Below are positions 1-3,908 of a stretch of 5,029 bases of DNA, piece after piece. Both the position numbers and the translations under genes were made by a program. How positions within the stretch are numbered: position 1 is the first letter of the stretch; the number at the start of each line of letters is the position of its first letter. Below the pieces are notes generated by a model. It made no database searches. It was given only the letters and a program-made list of their open reading frames with translations, and was not told where the DNA came from. Source of the stretch: Thermodesulfobacteriota bacterium (GTDB lineage Bacteria > Desulfobacterota > Dissulfuribacteria > Dissulfuribacterales > UBA3076); NCBI GenBank assembly GCA_003645605.1, contig QNAY01000135.1, positions 1-5,029 of the forward strand. The letters are read 5' to 3'.

Positions 1-17
1 TACATTTTGATAAAGTG

Positions 18-75
18 CTCCTGCCTGCTCGGAGGATAGGGCAATGCTGGGAAGCAACTCGAGCGCCGAAGCAGG
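18..75 (+). ncRNA. possible structured RNA or leader upstream of a terminator
   Basis: No convincing coding frame is seen in positions 1-169. The RNA could form a 9-bp stem, 24-32 with 66-75 (CCTGCTCGG against CCGAAGCAGG, one bulged A). It encloses a 4-bp hairpin at 45-56 (TGCT-GGGA-AGCA) closed by a GNRA-type tetraloop. An alternative hairpin, CTCC (18-21) with GGAG (31-34), would compete with the long stem. Twelve bases downstream lies an intrinsic terminator. This layout fits the 3' part of a small RNA or an attenuator/riboswitch, but I do not recognise a consensus: SRP, RNase P, tmRNA and the common riboswitch cores were considered and did not match. The region may also be cut by the window edge. 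Confidence 0.25.
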
Positions 76-87
76 TGGCCGAAGTAT

Positions 88-121
88 GGGGCCGTGTAAA
101 TTGCACGGTCCTTCTTTTATT
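88..121 (+). terminator. intrinsic terminator
   Basis: GGGGCCGTG (88-96) pairs with CACGGTCCT (104-112) as a 9-bp stem with two G-U pairs and a 7-base loop. A T-rich run, TTCTTTTATTATT, follows. There is no T tract on the opposite strand, so it should act on + strand transcripts coming from the left, either the possible structured RNA or a gene beyond the edge. Confidence 0.6.
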
Positions 122-169
122 ATTCATACTTTGGCCTAATAAAGCGGTAAACCCCGGGGGTTTGGGGGC

Positions 170-192
170 TGGCCCCCATTATAATAAGACAG
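170..192 (-). repeat. IS terminal inverted repeat, orfB-side end
   Basis: Read on the + strand it starts TGGCCCCCATTAT and ends CAG at 190-192. The other end reads TGGACCCCGATTTT and also ends CAG. TGG, CCCC and the terminal CAG are shared and the middle is diverged. On the element strand it ends GGGGGCCA, in keeping with the 5'-TG...CA-3' termini of IS3-family elements. It starts 13 bp beyond the restored orfB stop. Confidence 0.6.
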
Positions 193-204
193 AATTCCTT
201 ATTA

Positions 205-289
205 TTAACGGTCCTCTCTAAAGTGTACCTCAGCCGGTGTAAAATAATCGAGGGACTGATGTAACCTTTTGTTGTTATAGAACAAAAAA
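205..289 (-). pseudogene. out-of-frame C-terminal end of the IS3 orfB
   Basis: After the orfB frame enters the T7 run (284-290), the frame displaced by one base encodes [11 protein letters not shown] followed by DYFTPAEV and a TAA at 205-207. This is the standard C-terminal signature of IS3 OrfB proteins (YFxFYNxxRxHQSLxYxTPxEV). Removing one T restores one continuous frame (...EYFLFYNNK...). About 25 residues are therefore cut off the current OrfB. It is either a real one-base insertion in the element or a homopolymer sequencing error. Confidence 0.75.
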
Positions 290-1114
290 ATATTCCTTGA
301 GCGATGCATGAGCATCCCCGGCAGTCCGATACTCCTTGATATAAACCTCTTCGTATTTTACTGTGCGCCACAATCTTTCCACGAATATATTATCCAGAGC
401 TCTGCCTTTTGAATCCCTGCTGATCTTGATTCCGCAGTCTTGCAAGGATTTTATAAATTGTATGGACGTATATTGACTCCCCTGGTCCGTATTGAATATG
501 AATGGTCGAGACAGCGCCAAGGCTTCGTTGAGCGCTTCAACACAAAAATCAGGTTCAAGAGTGTTGCTCAATTTCCAGGAAAGTACATATCGACTGAACC
601 AGTCTATAACGGCTGTCAGATAAACAAAGCCTCGCCCAACACGGATGTACGTGATATCAGTACTCCAAACATAATTGGGCTGTTTAATCTTGATGCCCTT
701 TAGCAAATAGGGAAAGACCTCATGGTCTTGGCGTCTCTTGCTCAAATTCGGTTTTGGATAAATTGCCTCCAAGCCCATTAGCCGCATTAGCCGTTGAACA
801 CGCTTCCGATTGACACCATAGCCTTGGCGATTGAGCCAAGCCGTCAGGCGACGGCTACTGTAAAACGGTCTCTTCGTAAATTGTCGGTCAAGCAGGTCCA
901 TCAGTTGAAGACTGCCCAGATCAATCCCCACCAGCTCATAATACAAGGCTCCCTTTGAAACGGCCAGCAGCTTGCACTGTCTGGTTACGCTGATAGCCTC
1001 AAAAGTTTTGTCTATCAGCCTGCGTCTATCAGCCGCCGATGATATTAAGATTTTTTTTAACCAGTCATTTTCGACTTTTAGTTGTCCAATTTGTTTATAT
1101 AATTCTTCAACCAA
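275..1114 (-). CDS. IS3-family transposase OrfB, C-terminally frameshifted
   Basis: This is the DDE transposase subunit that catalyses strand cleavage and joining of the IS. Numbered from the TTG at 1114, residues 30-60 form a helix-turn-helix-like region. [13 protein letters not shown] (103-115) and AIYPKP precede the rve integrase core. The catalytic residues are D153 (STDITY), D210 (NTDQGSQ) and E246 (FVERLWR), with exactly 35 residues between D210 and E246, giving an intact DD(35)E. The TTG is unlikely to be a true start: there is no good ribosome site, and the frame opens upstream to the slippery heptamer at 1129-1135. It would normally be made as an OrfAB fusion, whose junction encodes [13 protein letters not shown] leading into a leucine-zipper-like segment. 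The protein ends prematurely in EYFFVL because of an extra T in the T7 run at 284-290. The intact end would be TAA at 205. Catalytic residues are kept, but the conserved C-terminal HQSL/TPAEV segment is lost. Confidence 0.85.
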   Translation of the reverse strand: MVEELYKQIGQLKVENDWLKKILISSAADRRRLIDKTFEAISVTRQCKLLAVSKGALYYELVGIDLGSLQLMDLLDRQFTKRPFYSSRRLTAWLNRQGYGVNRKRVQRLMRLMGLEAIYPKPNLSKRRQDHEVFPYLLKGIKIKQPNYVWSTDITYIRVGRGFVYLTAVIDWFSRYVLSWKLSNTLEPDFCVEALNEALALSRPFIFNTDQGSQYTSIQFIKSLQDCGIKISRDSKGRALDNIFVERLWRTVKYEEVYIKEYRTAGDAHASLKEYFFVL

Positions 1115-1311
1115 CTTTTTCTGATCTTGTTTTTTTTGTCCTTTCCGGCAGAAAAAGCATTGGGCAAAGCCGCCAGGGCTTCCTTTTTCCAGCGCATGAT
1201 TTGAGCCCTATGGACCTCGAACTTCGACGATAATTCAGCAATGGTGTCCTCTGATTTAATTGCCGCTACCGCTACTTTTGCCTTAAAATTTCCTGGATAT
1301 TTTTTTCTCAT
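1078..1311 (-). CDS. IS3-family transposase OrfA (HTH protein)
   Basis: A 77-residue DNA-binding protein of the HTH_Tnp_1 type. It opens [18 protein letters not shown], a typical OrfA start, followed by the helix-turn-helix [20 protein letters not shown] and a basic tail ending NKLDN. I chose the ATG at 1311 because AAAGGAGGTCAG stands just in front of it. A TTG seven codons upstream would put the ribosome site inside the gene. OrfA binds the IS ends and, alone, usually modulates transposition. Its 3' part overlaps orfB in the -1 frame. The A_AAA_AAC heptamer at 1135-1129 sits inside codons K-K-N, so a fraction of ribosomes should continue as OrfAB. Confidence 0.85.
   Translation of the reverse strand: MRKKYPGNFKAKVAVAAIKSEDTIAELSSKFEVHRAQIMRWKKEALAALPNAFSAGKDKKNKIRKSWLKNYINKLDN
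1129..1135 (-). promoter_or_regulatory. programmed -1 ribosomal frameshift site (A_AAA_AAC)
   Basis: On the minus strand a run of eight A followed by C (1137-1129) lies within orfA. The codons AAA AAA AAC place the canonical X_XXY_YYZ heptamer A_AAA_AAC in the zero frame. Slipping back one base gives AAA AAA then CAA GAT CAG, which enters the orfB frame with no stop. The orfA stop is about 50 bases further on. Use of this heptamer in IS3-family elements is well established. I did not identify a convincing downstream stimulatory structure by eye. Confidence 0.8.
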
Positions 1312-1361
1312 CTGACCTCCTTTTTTGATCAAAAAATATCACACAAAAAGTAGCTTAACCA

Positions 1362-1383
1362 CTGGTTCGAAAATCGGGGTCCA
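1362..1383 (-). repeat. IS terminal inverted repeat, orfA-side end
   Basis: On the element strand it reads TGGACCCCGATTTTCG and then AACCAG. It is the 5' end of the IS, about 50 bp before the orfA start. The leader between carries AT-rich sequence likely to hold the transposase promoter. The lipoprotein coding sequence ends exactly at its outer edge, which supports the boundary. Confidence 0.7.
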
Positions 1384-1543
1384 TTATAGCGGTGATCTTC
1401 ATTCCCTTCTTTGAAAGATCCGCATCAGCTTTTGCCCCGGTTGTCTTCTCAATCTTCTGTTCCATTGCCTTTTACTCTGTTATTTCTCCGCATCCGGTTA
1501 AAAGGACAATCGAAAAAAATAAACAAAAAAAGAATCTTGTCAT
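1384..1543 (-). pseudogene. small lipoprotein gene, broken by a stop and by the IS
   Basis: An ATG at 1543 with ribosome site GAGAGGGTGGT starts a clear lipoprotein signal peptide: M-T-R, a hydrophobic Phe/Leu-rich core, and lipobox LLTGC with the lipidated cysteine at residue 18. After CGEITE comes an in-frame TAA (1472-1474). The same frame continues beyond it as KAMEQKIEKTTGAKADADLS and KKGMKITAI, a charged helix-like stretch, up to the IS boundary at 1384/1383. The coherent codons after the stop suggest a once longer secreted lipoprotein inactivated by both the nonsense codon and the IS. The sequence beyond the IS (before 170) does not look like its continuation. The gene starts 23 bp after the hpt stop and was probably co-transcribed with it. 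I do not recognise the family. A 23-residue lipopeptide ending at the stop is a less likely alternative. Confidence 0.65.
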
Positions 1544-1566
1544 TTTACCACCCTCTCATAGACAAC

Positions 1567-2130
1567 TCACCTGTCCGACGGGGTGAATCCCCCTGGCTTA
1601 TAACCTGGATTAAGGTGGTACACTGCGGGTAAACTGCGGTAATTCTCATCAAAATCCAGTCCGTAGCCCACCAGGAACCCACGAGGGATATCGAACCCAA
1701 CGTAATCTACTTCTATCGGCACTTCTCTTCGCTCCTTTTTGTCAATCAGACAGCAAATTTTGACAGAAGCCGGATTGTGCAGTCTCAGCACCTCTTTCAG
1801 ATATTTGAGTGTATAACCTGTATCTACTATGTCCTCCACAACCAGAACGTCCTTGTTCTTAATGTCAAGTTCTATGTCCTTGGTAAAGCTTATCCGGCCC
1901 GATGACTCTGCCTGAGAGCCGTAACTGGCCAGGCGCACGAAGTCAATCTTCAGGGGATTCTTTATATGTCGGATAAGATCCGCCATGAAAATAAAGGCCC
2001 CGTTAAGAATTCCGATGAGCACCATAGGACGTCCATGGTAATCCTTGGAGATTTGCTTTCCCATCTCATGTACCCGCGCCTCAATGGTTTCGGAAGACAA
2101 GATTTCCCGAAGTTGATCCTTATTATCCAA
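1567..2130 (-). CDS. hpt: hypoxanthine (guanine) phosphoribosyltransferase
   Basis: A cytosolic purine-salvage enzyme that joins hypoxanthine or guanine to PRPP to give IMP or GMP. It has 187 residues, close to the bacterial Hpt norm of about 175-185. The pyrophosphate-binding loop region is GILNGAFIFMADL (40-52). The flexible-loop Ser-Tyr is in LASYG (67-71). The PRPP-binding motif is VLVVEDIVDTGYT (95-107), with acidic pair E99-D100 and likely catalytic base D103. The purine-contacting region is LIDKKERR (128-135) with FLVGYGLDFDENYRSLP (152-168). The start is TTG: AGGAG at 2138-2142 lies 7 bases in front, and the next Met is at residue 23. The tail after YRSLP (NPGYKPGGFTPSDR) runs a few residues longer than usual. 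It is divergent from fmdB and is followed by a broken lipoprotein gene. Xanthine specificity cannot be excluded from sequence alone. Confidence 0.93.
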   Translation of the reverse strand: MDNKDQLREILSSETIEARVHEMGKQISKDYHGRPMVLIGILNGAFIFMADLIRHIKNPLKIDFVRLASYGSQAESSGRISFTKDIELDIKNKDVLVVEDIVDTGYTLKYLKEVLRLHNPASVKICCLIDKKERREVPIEVDYVGFDIPRGFLVGYGLDFDENYRSLPAVYHLNPGYKPGGFTPSDR

Positions 2131-2137
2131 GATTAAT

Positions 2138-2142
2138 CTCCT
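2138..2142 (-). promoter_or_regulatory. ribosome binding site deciding the TTG start of hpt
   Basis: AGGAG on the minus strand (within GAGAGGAGATTAATC) is 7 bases before TTG at 2130. No ATG is available at suitable spacing, so this site supports the unusual start codon. Confidence 0.75.
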
Positions 2143-2164
2143 CTCACGTTAATATTCACACCTG

Positions 2165-2322
2165 TAACCGTTCACGGGATTACAATGCCCGTTTTACCGC
2201 AACCCACTGAACTGTGAGCGTTTACAGGGTGCTGCAGATGCGAGGCGTACGGGTACGCAGACGTACTTCCTGTACTTCAAGTGCCCGACAACAAAGCAGA
2301 TGCGGTGCCCTGTGAACGCTTA
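2165..2322. repeat. palindromic intergenic repeat element between hpt and fmdB
   Basis: This fills half of the 325-bp gene-free space 2131-2455. It opens with TAACCGTTCACGGG (2165-2178) and closes with the inverse of TAAGCGTTCACAGGG (2308-2322). A further internal inverted copy, GCGTTTACAGGGTGC, sits at 2218-2232. Within are a direct repeat GCAGATGCG (2234-2242 and 2296-2304), a palindrome CGTACGGGTACG (2246-2257), and repeated GTACTT units. No ORF of note is present. The same 14-base end sequence occurs twice more, at 2711-2724 and inverted at 3018-3031, so this is a dispersed family. The rest of the gap (2346-2455) holds the fmdB leader. TTGACA at 2374-2379 is a possible -35 box, but no good -10 box is seen. 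Confidence 0.6.
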
Positions 2323-2326
2323 CTCA

Positions 2327-2355
2327 CACTCCTTGGCAAGGAGTGAATAAATACT
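2327..2355 (+). repeat. dyad plus AGTGAATAAATACT motif, copy 1 (upstream of fmdB)
   Basis: CACTCCTTG and CAAGGAGTG form a perfect 9-bp dyad around one G (2327-2345), merging into AGTGAATAAATACT (2342-2355). A related arrangement stands before smsC (3106-3146). It could be an operator, a transcript-stabilising hairpin, or simply the end of the repeat element next to it. Confidence 0.5.
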
Positions 2356-2455
2356 CTCTTTTGGCAGTCTTCCTTGACAGCCTGCTTTTGTAAATTAACT
2401 TACATATGAATTGTTTGCCAGTGTCGGCTTAAAAAATGTGGAGGTCAAATTCCTT

Positions 2456-2668
2456 ATGCCAATTTATGAATATACATGCAAGAAGTGCAACAAGATTTTT
2501 GAAAGTCTTGTGCTTTCATCCAGGGATATTAAGGGGATTCATTGTCCTGAGTGCGGATCGGAGGAAGTGCAGAAGATGCTGTCGAGCTTTAGCTCTGGTT
2601 CATCAACAGGGCCGATTCCCGGCGGTCTGAGTGGCGAACCGAGTTGCGACTCCTCCCGCTTTCAATGA
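2456..2668 (+). CDS. FmdB-family zinc-ribbon protein
   Basis: A 70-residue protein opening MPIYEYTCKKC, the hallmark of the FmdB/CxxC_CxxC_SSSS zinc-ribbon family (putative regulators; exact role undefined). Two CxxC knuckles, C8-C11 and C30-C33 (HCPECGS), should bind one zinc ion. A Ser/Gly-rich flexible tail follows (SSFSSGSSTG...), usual in the family. I chose the ATG at 2456 because the family always starts at this MPxYEY motif and GGAGG (2440-2444) lies 11 bases before it. A longer frame from TTG 2411 adds nothing conserved. It is divergent from hpt and separated from smsC by a repeat element, so an operon with smsCB is doubtful. A hairpin CCAGCC-GGT-GGCTGG (2680-2694) just after the stop lacks a T tract and is at best a weak terminator. 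Confidence 0.88.
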   Translation: MPIYEYTCKKCNKIFESLVLSSRDIKGIHCPECGSEEVQKMLSSFSSGSSTGPIPGGLSGEPSCDSSRFQ

Positions 2669-2702
2669 GCCTGACATTTCCAGCCGGTGGCTGGTCAATC
2701 AG

Positions 2703-2710
2703 AAATTATC
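2703..2710. repeat. left 8-bp direct repeat flanking the inverted-repeat element
   Basis: AAATTATC directly abuts the left terminal inverted repeat. The identical octamer is at 3034-3041. It is interpreted as a target-site duplication. Confidence 0.55.
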
Positions 2711-2722
2711 TAACCGTTCACG

Positions 2723-2766
2723 GGTTCAGATGTTCAGGGTTCAGGGTTCAAAGGTTTAGGGTTTAA
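2723..2766 (+). repeat. degenerate heptad tandem repeat (GGTTCAG / GGTTTAG)
   Basis: Successive units read GGTTCAG, ATGTTCAG, GGTTCAG, GGTTCAAA, GGTTTAG, GGTTTAA. This is a short tandem array grown from the GGGTTCAG end of the terminal inverted repeat. The last units resemble a telomere-like TTTAGGG heptad by chance. No coding function is seen. Confidence 0.6.
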
Positions 2767-2798
2767 CGAAAATCTGAACTCTTGATTCGTGAGTTTTT

Positions 2799-2828
2799 CC
2801 TGCCCACTCGCCAAGCTTGCGAGGCAGG
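2799..2828 (+). repeat. hairpin inside the MITE-like element
   Basis: CCTGC (2799-2803) and CTCGC (2807-2811) pair with GCGAG (2819-2823) and GCAGG (2824-2828), with a CCA bulge and a 7-base loop CAAGCTT. It is preceded, not followed, by a T run, so a + strand terminator is unlikely. Confidence 0.4.
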
Positions 2829-2868
2829 CGGGAATGGAGAAGGCATGAGAATAAAACGAGGAGAGCAT

Positions 2869-2976
2869 ATGTCATCCCCTCCTAAATTTGAGGATATTGG
2901 GGCATTGCACTTGGCCCGAGACCTAACTCGCGAGATCAACGGAAGAGAGGTAACCCTGAACGGTTCACCCTGTTAA
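2869..2976 (+). pseudogene. truncated four-helix-bundle (S23 / 23S rRNA intervening-sequence-like) gene remnant
   Basis: ATG at 2869, preceded by GAGGAGAG, starts a 35-residue frame. Residues 6-24 read KFEDIGALHLARDLTREIN. This resembles the N-terminal helix of the small four-helix-bundle proteins related to those encoded in 23S rRNA intervening sequences (consensus about KFEDLxxWQxARELxxxIY). At residue 28 the homology stops where repeat sequence begins (GTAACCCTGAACGGTTCACC), and the frame closes at TAA in the middle of a hairpin. Full-length family members have about 110-130 residues, so about three quarters is missing. It lies inside the inverted-repeat element. The role of the free-standing family is unknown. 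The assignment rests on about 20 residues and could be wrong. Confidence 0.45.
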
Positions 2977-3012
2977 ATAGGGTTCCCTTTGGGAAATTTA
3001 ACAAGGTGAACC
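2962..3012. repeat. 51-bp imperfect palindrome (long hairpin)
   Basis: GGTTCACCCTGTTAAAT (2962-2978) pairs with ATTTAACAAGGTGAACC (2996-3012) along 17 bp with one mismatch. An inner stem TTCCC-TTT-GGGAA follows. It joins directly to the right 19-bp inverted repeat at 3013. It could act as a bidirectional transcription barrier between fmdB and smsC, but it has no T tract typical of an intrinsic terminator. Confidence 0.7.
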
Positions 3013-3033
3013 CTGAACCCGTGAACGGTTACA

Positions 3034-3041
3034 AAATTATC
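3034..3041. repeat. right 8-bp direct repeat flanking the inverted-repeat element
   Basis: AAATTATC, identical to 2703-2710, begins two bases after the right terminal inverted repeat ends. Confidence 0.55.
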
Positions 3042-3105
3042 AGGTAGAGCTTCTTGTAAATCCATGGCATATCTCTTACATTCTTTTTTTTGACTTAACC
3101 GTTCA

Positions 3106-3146
3106 CATTCCTTGACCGGCAGGCAGGGAATGAGTGAATAATTACT
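3106..3146 (+). promoter_or_regulatory. dyad plus AGTGAATAATTACT motif, copy 2 (smsC leader)
   Basis: CATTCCTTG (3106-3114) pairs with CAGGGAATG (3124-3132) over 9 bp with one G-U. It is followed by AGTGAATAATTACT (3133-3146), which differs by one base from 2342-2355 before fmdB. Just upstream is another TAACCGTTCAC (3096-3106). TTGACC at 3112-3117 and TGAATA at 3135-3140 are 17 bases apart and could be a weak promoter, but the -10 box is poor. It ends directly before the smsC ribosome site. Confidence 0.35.
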
Positions 3147-3153
3147 GAGGAGG
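3147..3153 (+). promoter_or_regulatory. ribosome binding site of smsC
   Basis: GAGGAGG, with 11 bases to the ATG at 3165. This spacing is long, but it equals that of fmdB, where GGAGGTCA also precedes the start. Confidence 0.6.
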
Positions 3154-3164
3154 TCAGGCGTTTT

Positions 3165-3908
3165 ATGCTACAGATAGAAGACCTTTGGGTAGAAGTACAG
3201 GGCAAGGAGATCCTCCAGGGGATCAACCTCCGGATAGGACCGGGCGAGACACACTGCCTGTTTGGTAAAAACGGTTCGGGTAAAACAACGTTGCTCGTGA
3301 CCTTGATGGGTTTTTCCGGTTACAAGGTCAAGCACGGTCGCATACTCTTCAAGGGAGAGGATATTACGCATCTGCCAATTAACGAAAGGGCTAAACTCGG
3401 CCTCGGGCTGTCCTTTCAGCGTCCTCCGACCCTGAGGGGCGTAAAGCTTAAGAACTTGTTGGCCTTATACAGCAAGGAAAGCGATGCCGGGAGCGACTTA
3501 GCTCTTGCTTATAATTTTGAGGATTTCCTTGAAAGGCAAGTGAATCTCGGTTTTTCCGGTGGTGAGATAAAGAAATCCGAACTGCTCCAGCTTTTGGCCC
3601 AGGGTCCCGATCTATCGCTTCTTGATGAGCCGGAATCCGGTGTAGATATTGAGAATCTGGATGTAATATGTCAGATGATCCGCAAGTTGTTACAAAAAGA
3701 AGCGCGCAAAAACCGCCGGAAGTCCGGTCTGATAATTACCCACACAGGGCTTATACTCAACTACGTAAATGCCGACAGGGGACATGTCATGCTGAACGGG
3801 CAGATATATTGCCAAGGGAACCCTCTTGATATATTTGAGAGGATCAAAAATTACGGCTATGAAGAGTGTGCTAAGTGCCGTTTATTCGATCAGGGTTTTA
3901 AAATATGA
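3165..3908 (+). CDS. smsC: Fe-S cluster assembly ABC ATPase, SufC-like (SmsC)
   Basis: A 247-residue cytosolic ABC ATPase that powers Fe-S cluster assembly on the SufB/D-like scaffold; it is not a transporter. Motifs in order: Walker A GKNGSGKT (34-41), Q-loop Q85 in LSFQRPP, signature FSGGE (130-134), Walker B LSLLDE (150-155) with E155 as the catalytic glutamate, D-loop SGVD (158-161), and switch histidine H193 in IITHTG. SufC and relatives typically have the SGGE(xK)xxE signature and DE-x-x-SG-x-D as here. The C-terminus carries an extra CAKC pair (C235, C238) near YGYEE, seen in the archaeal-type/minimal-system ATPases as I remember them; its role is unknown. The stop overlaps the next start (ATGA), so it is translationally coupled to smsB. 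Only C and B genes are visible, and no sufD, sufS or sufE is in the window. The sms naming follows the SUF-like minimal system; a plain sufC label is also acceptable. Confidence 0.9.
   Translation: MLQIEDLWVEVQGKEILQGINLRIGPGETHCLFGKNGSGKTTLLVTLMGFSGYKVKHGRILFKGEDITHLPINERAKLGLGLSFQRPPTLRGVKLKNLLALYSKESDAGSDLALAYNFEDFLERQVNLGFSGGEIKKSELLQLLAQGPDLSLLDEPESGVDIENLDVICQMIRKLLQKEARKNRRKSGLIITHTGLILNYVNADRGHVMLNGQIYCQGNPLDIFERIKNYGYEECAKCRLFDQGFKI

Larger units (their letters stand above)
170..1383 (-). mobile_element. IS3-family insertion sequence (1214 bp)
   Basis: The element consists of two overlapping transposase frames on the minus strand between imperfect terminal inverted repeats that begin TGG. 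Its length is normal for the IS3 family (about 1.2-1.5 kb). OrfA is an HTH protein. OrfB is a DDE integrase-fold protein reached by -1 frameshifting, the defining IS3 layout. The left end of the element (right in window coordinates) cuts a lipoprotein gene between the first and second bases of a codon at 1384/1383. The flanks (GGGC before 170, TTAT after 1383) show no 3-5 bp target duplication, so one side may have been deleted or rearranged after insertion. OrfB is frameshifted near its end, so this copy is probably inactive on its own. The exact outer end on the 170 side is less certain than the 1383 side. Confidence 0.82.
2711..3031. mobile_element. MITE-like non-autonomous element with 19-bp inverted repeats
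   Basis: TAACCGTTCACGGGTTCAG (2711-2729) recurs exactly inverted at 3013-3031. The unit is bounded by the direct repeat AAATTATC (2703-2710 and 3034-3041), with two bases, CA, between the right inverted repeat and the right direct repeat. Terminal inverted repeats plus a flanking octamer duplication are what a transposition event leaves. There is no transposase inside, only a truncated four-helix-bundle-like ORF, a heptad tandem array and long hairpins, so it would have to be moved in trans. The outer edge is uncertain by about 2 bp: a 6-bp AAATTA duplication with an element at 2709-3033 is also possible. The family is not recognised. The alternative is a chance octamer next to a repetitive palindrome. 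Confidence 0.55.

Noticed and set aside
40..80. SRP RNA (GGAAGCA-like stretch) or group II intron domain V-like hairpin
   Set aside because: The SRP GGTCAGG partner motif is missing, and the hairpin at 88-112 lacks the domain V bulge and triad. Neither can be supported.
120..371. 83-residue minus-strand ORF at the end of the IS
   Set aside because: Its middle is simply a wrong frame of the IS end; only the HQSL/TPAEV frame ending at 205 makes sense. The ASPQTPGVYRF tail beyond the IS has no recognisable homology.
1392..1632. Overlapping + strand ORFs of 64 and 73 residues
   Set aside because: They run antisense to the lipoprotein remnant and the end of hpt. They lack ribosome sites and recognisable motifs, while the minus strand carries a signal peptide and hpt.
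2374..2402. Sigma-70 promoter for fmdB (TTGACA at 2374)
   Set aside because: The -35 box is perfect, but no acceptable -10 box occurs at 16-18 bp spacing, so it is mentioned only as a possibility.
2711..3031. CRISPR array suggested by repeated GTTCAC/GTGAAC units
   Set aside because: Repeats are inverted, unevenly spaced and of different lengths, with no regular repeat-spacer pattern and no cas genes.
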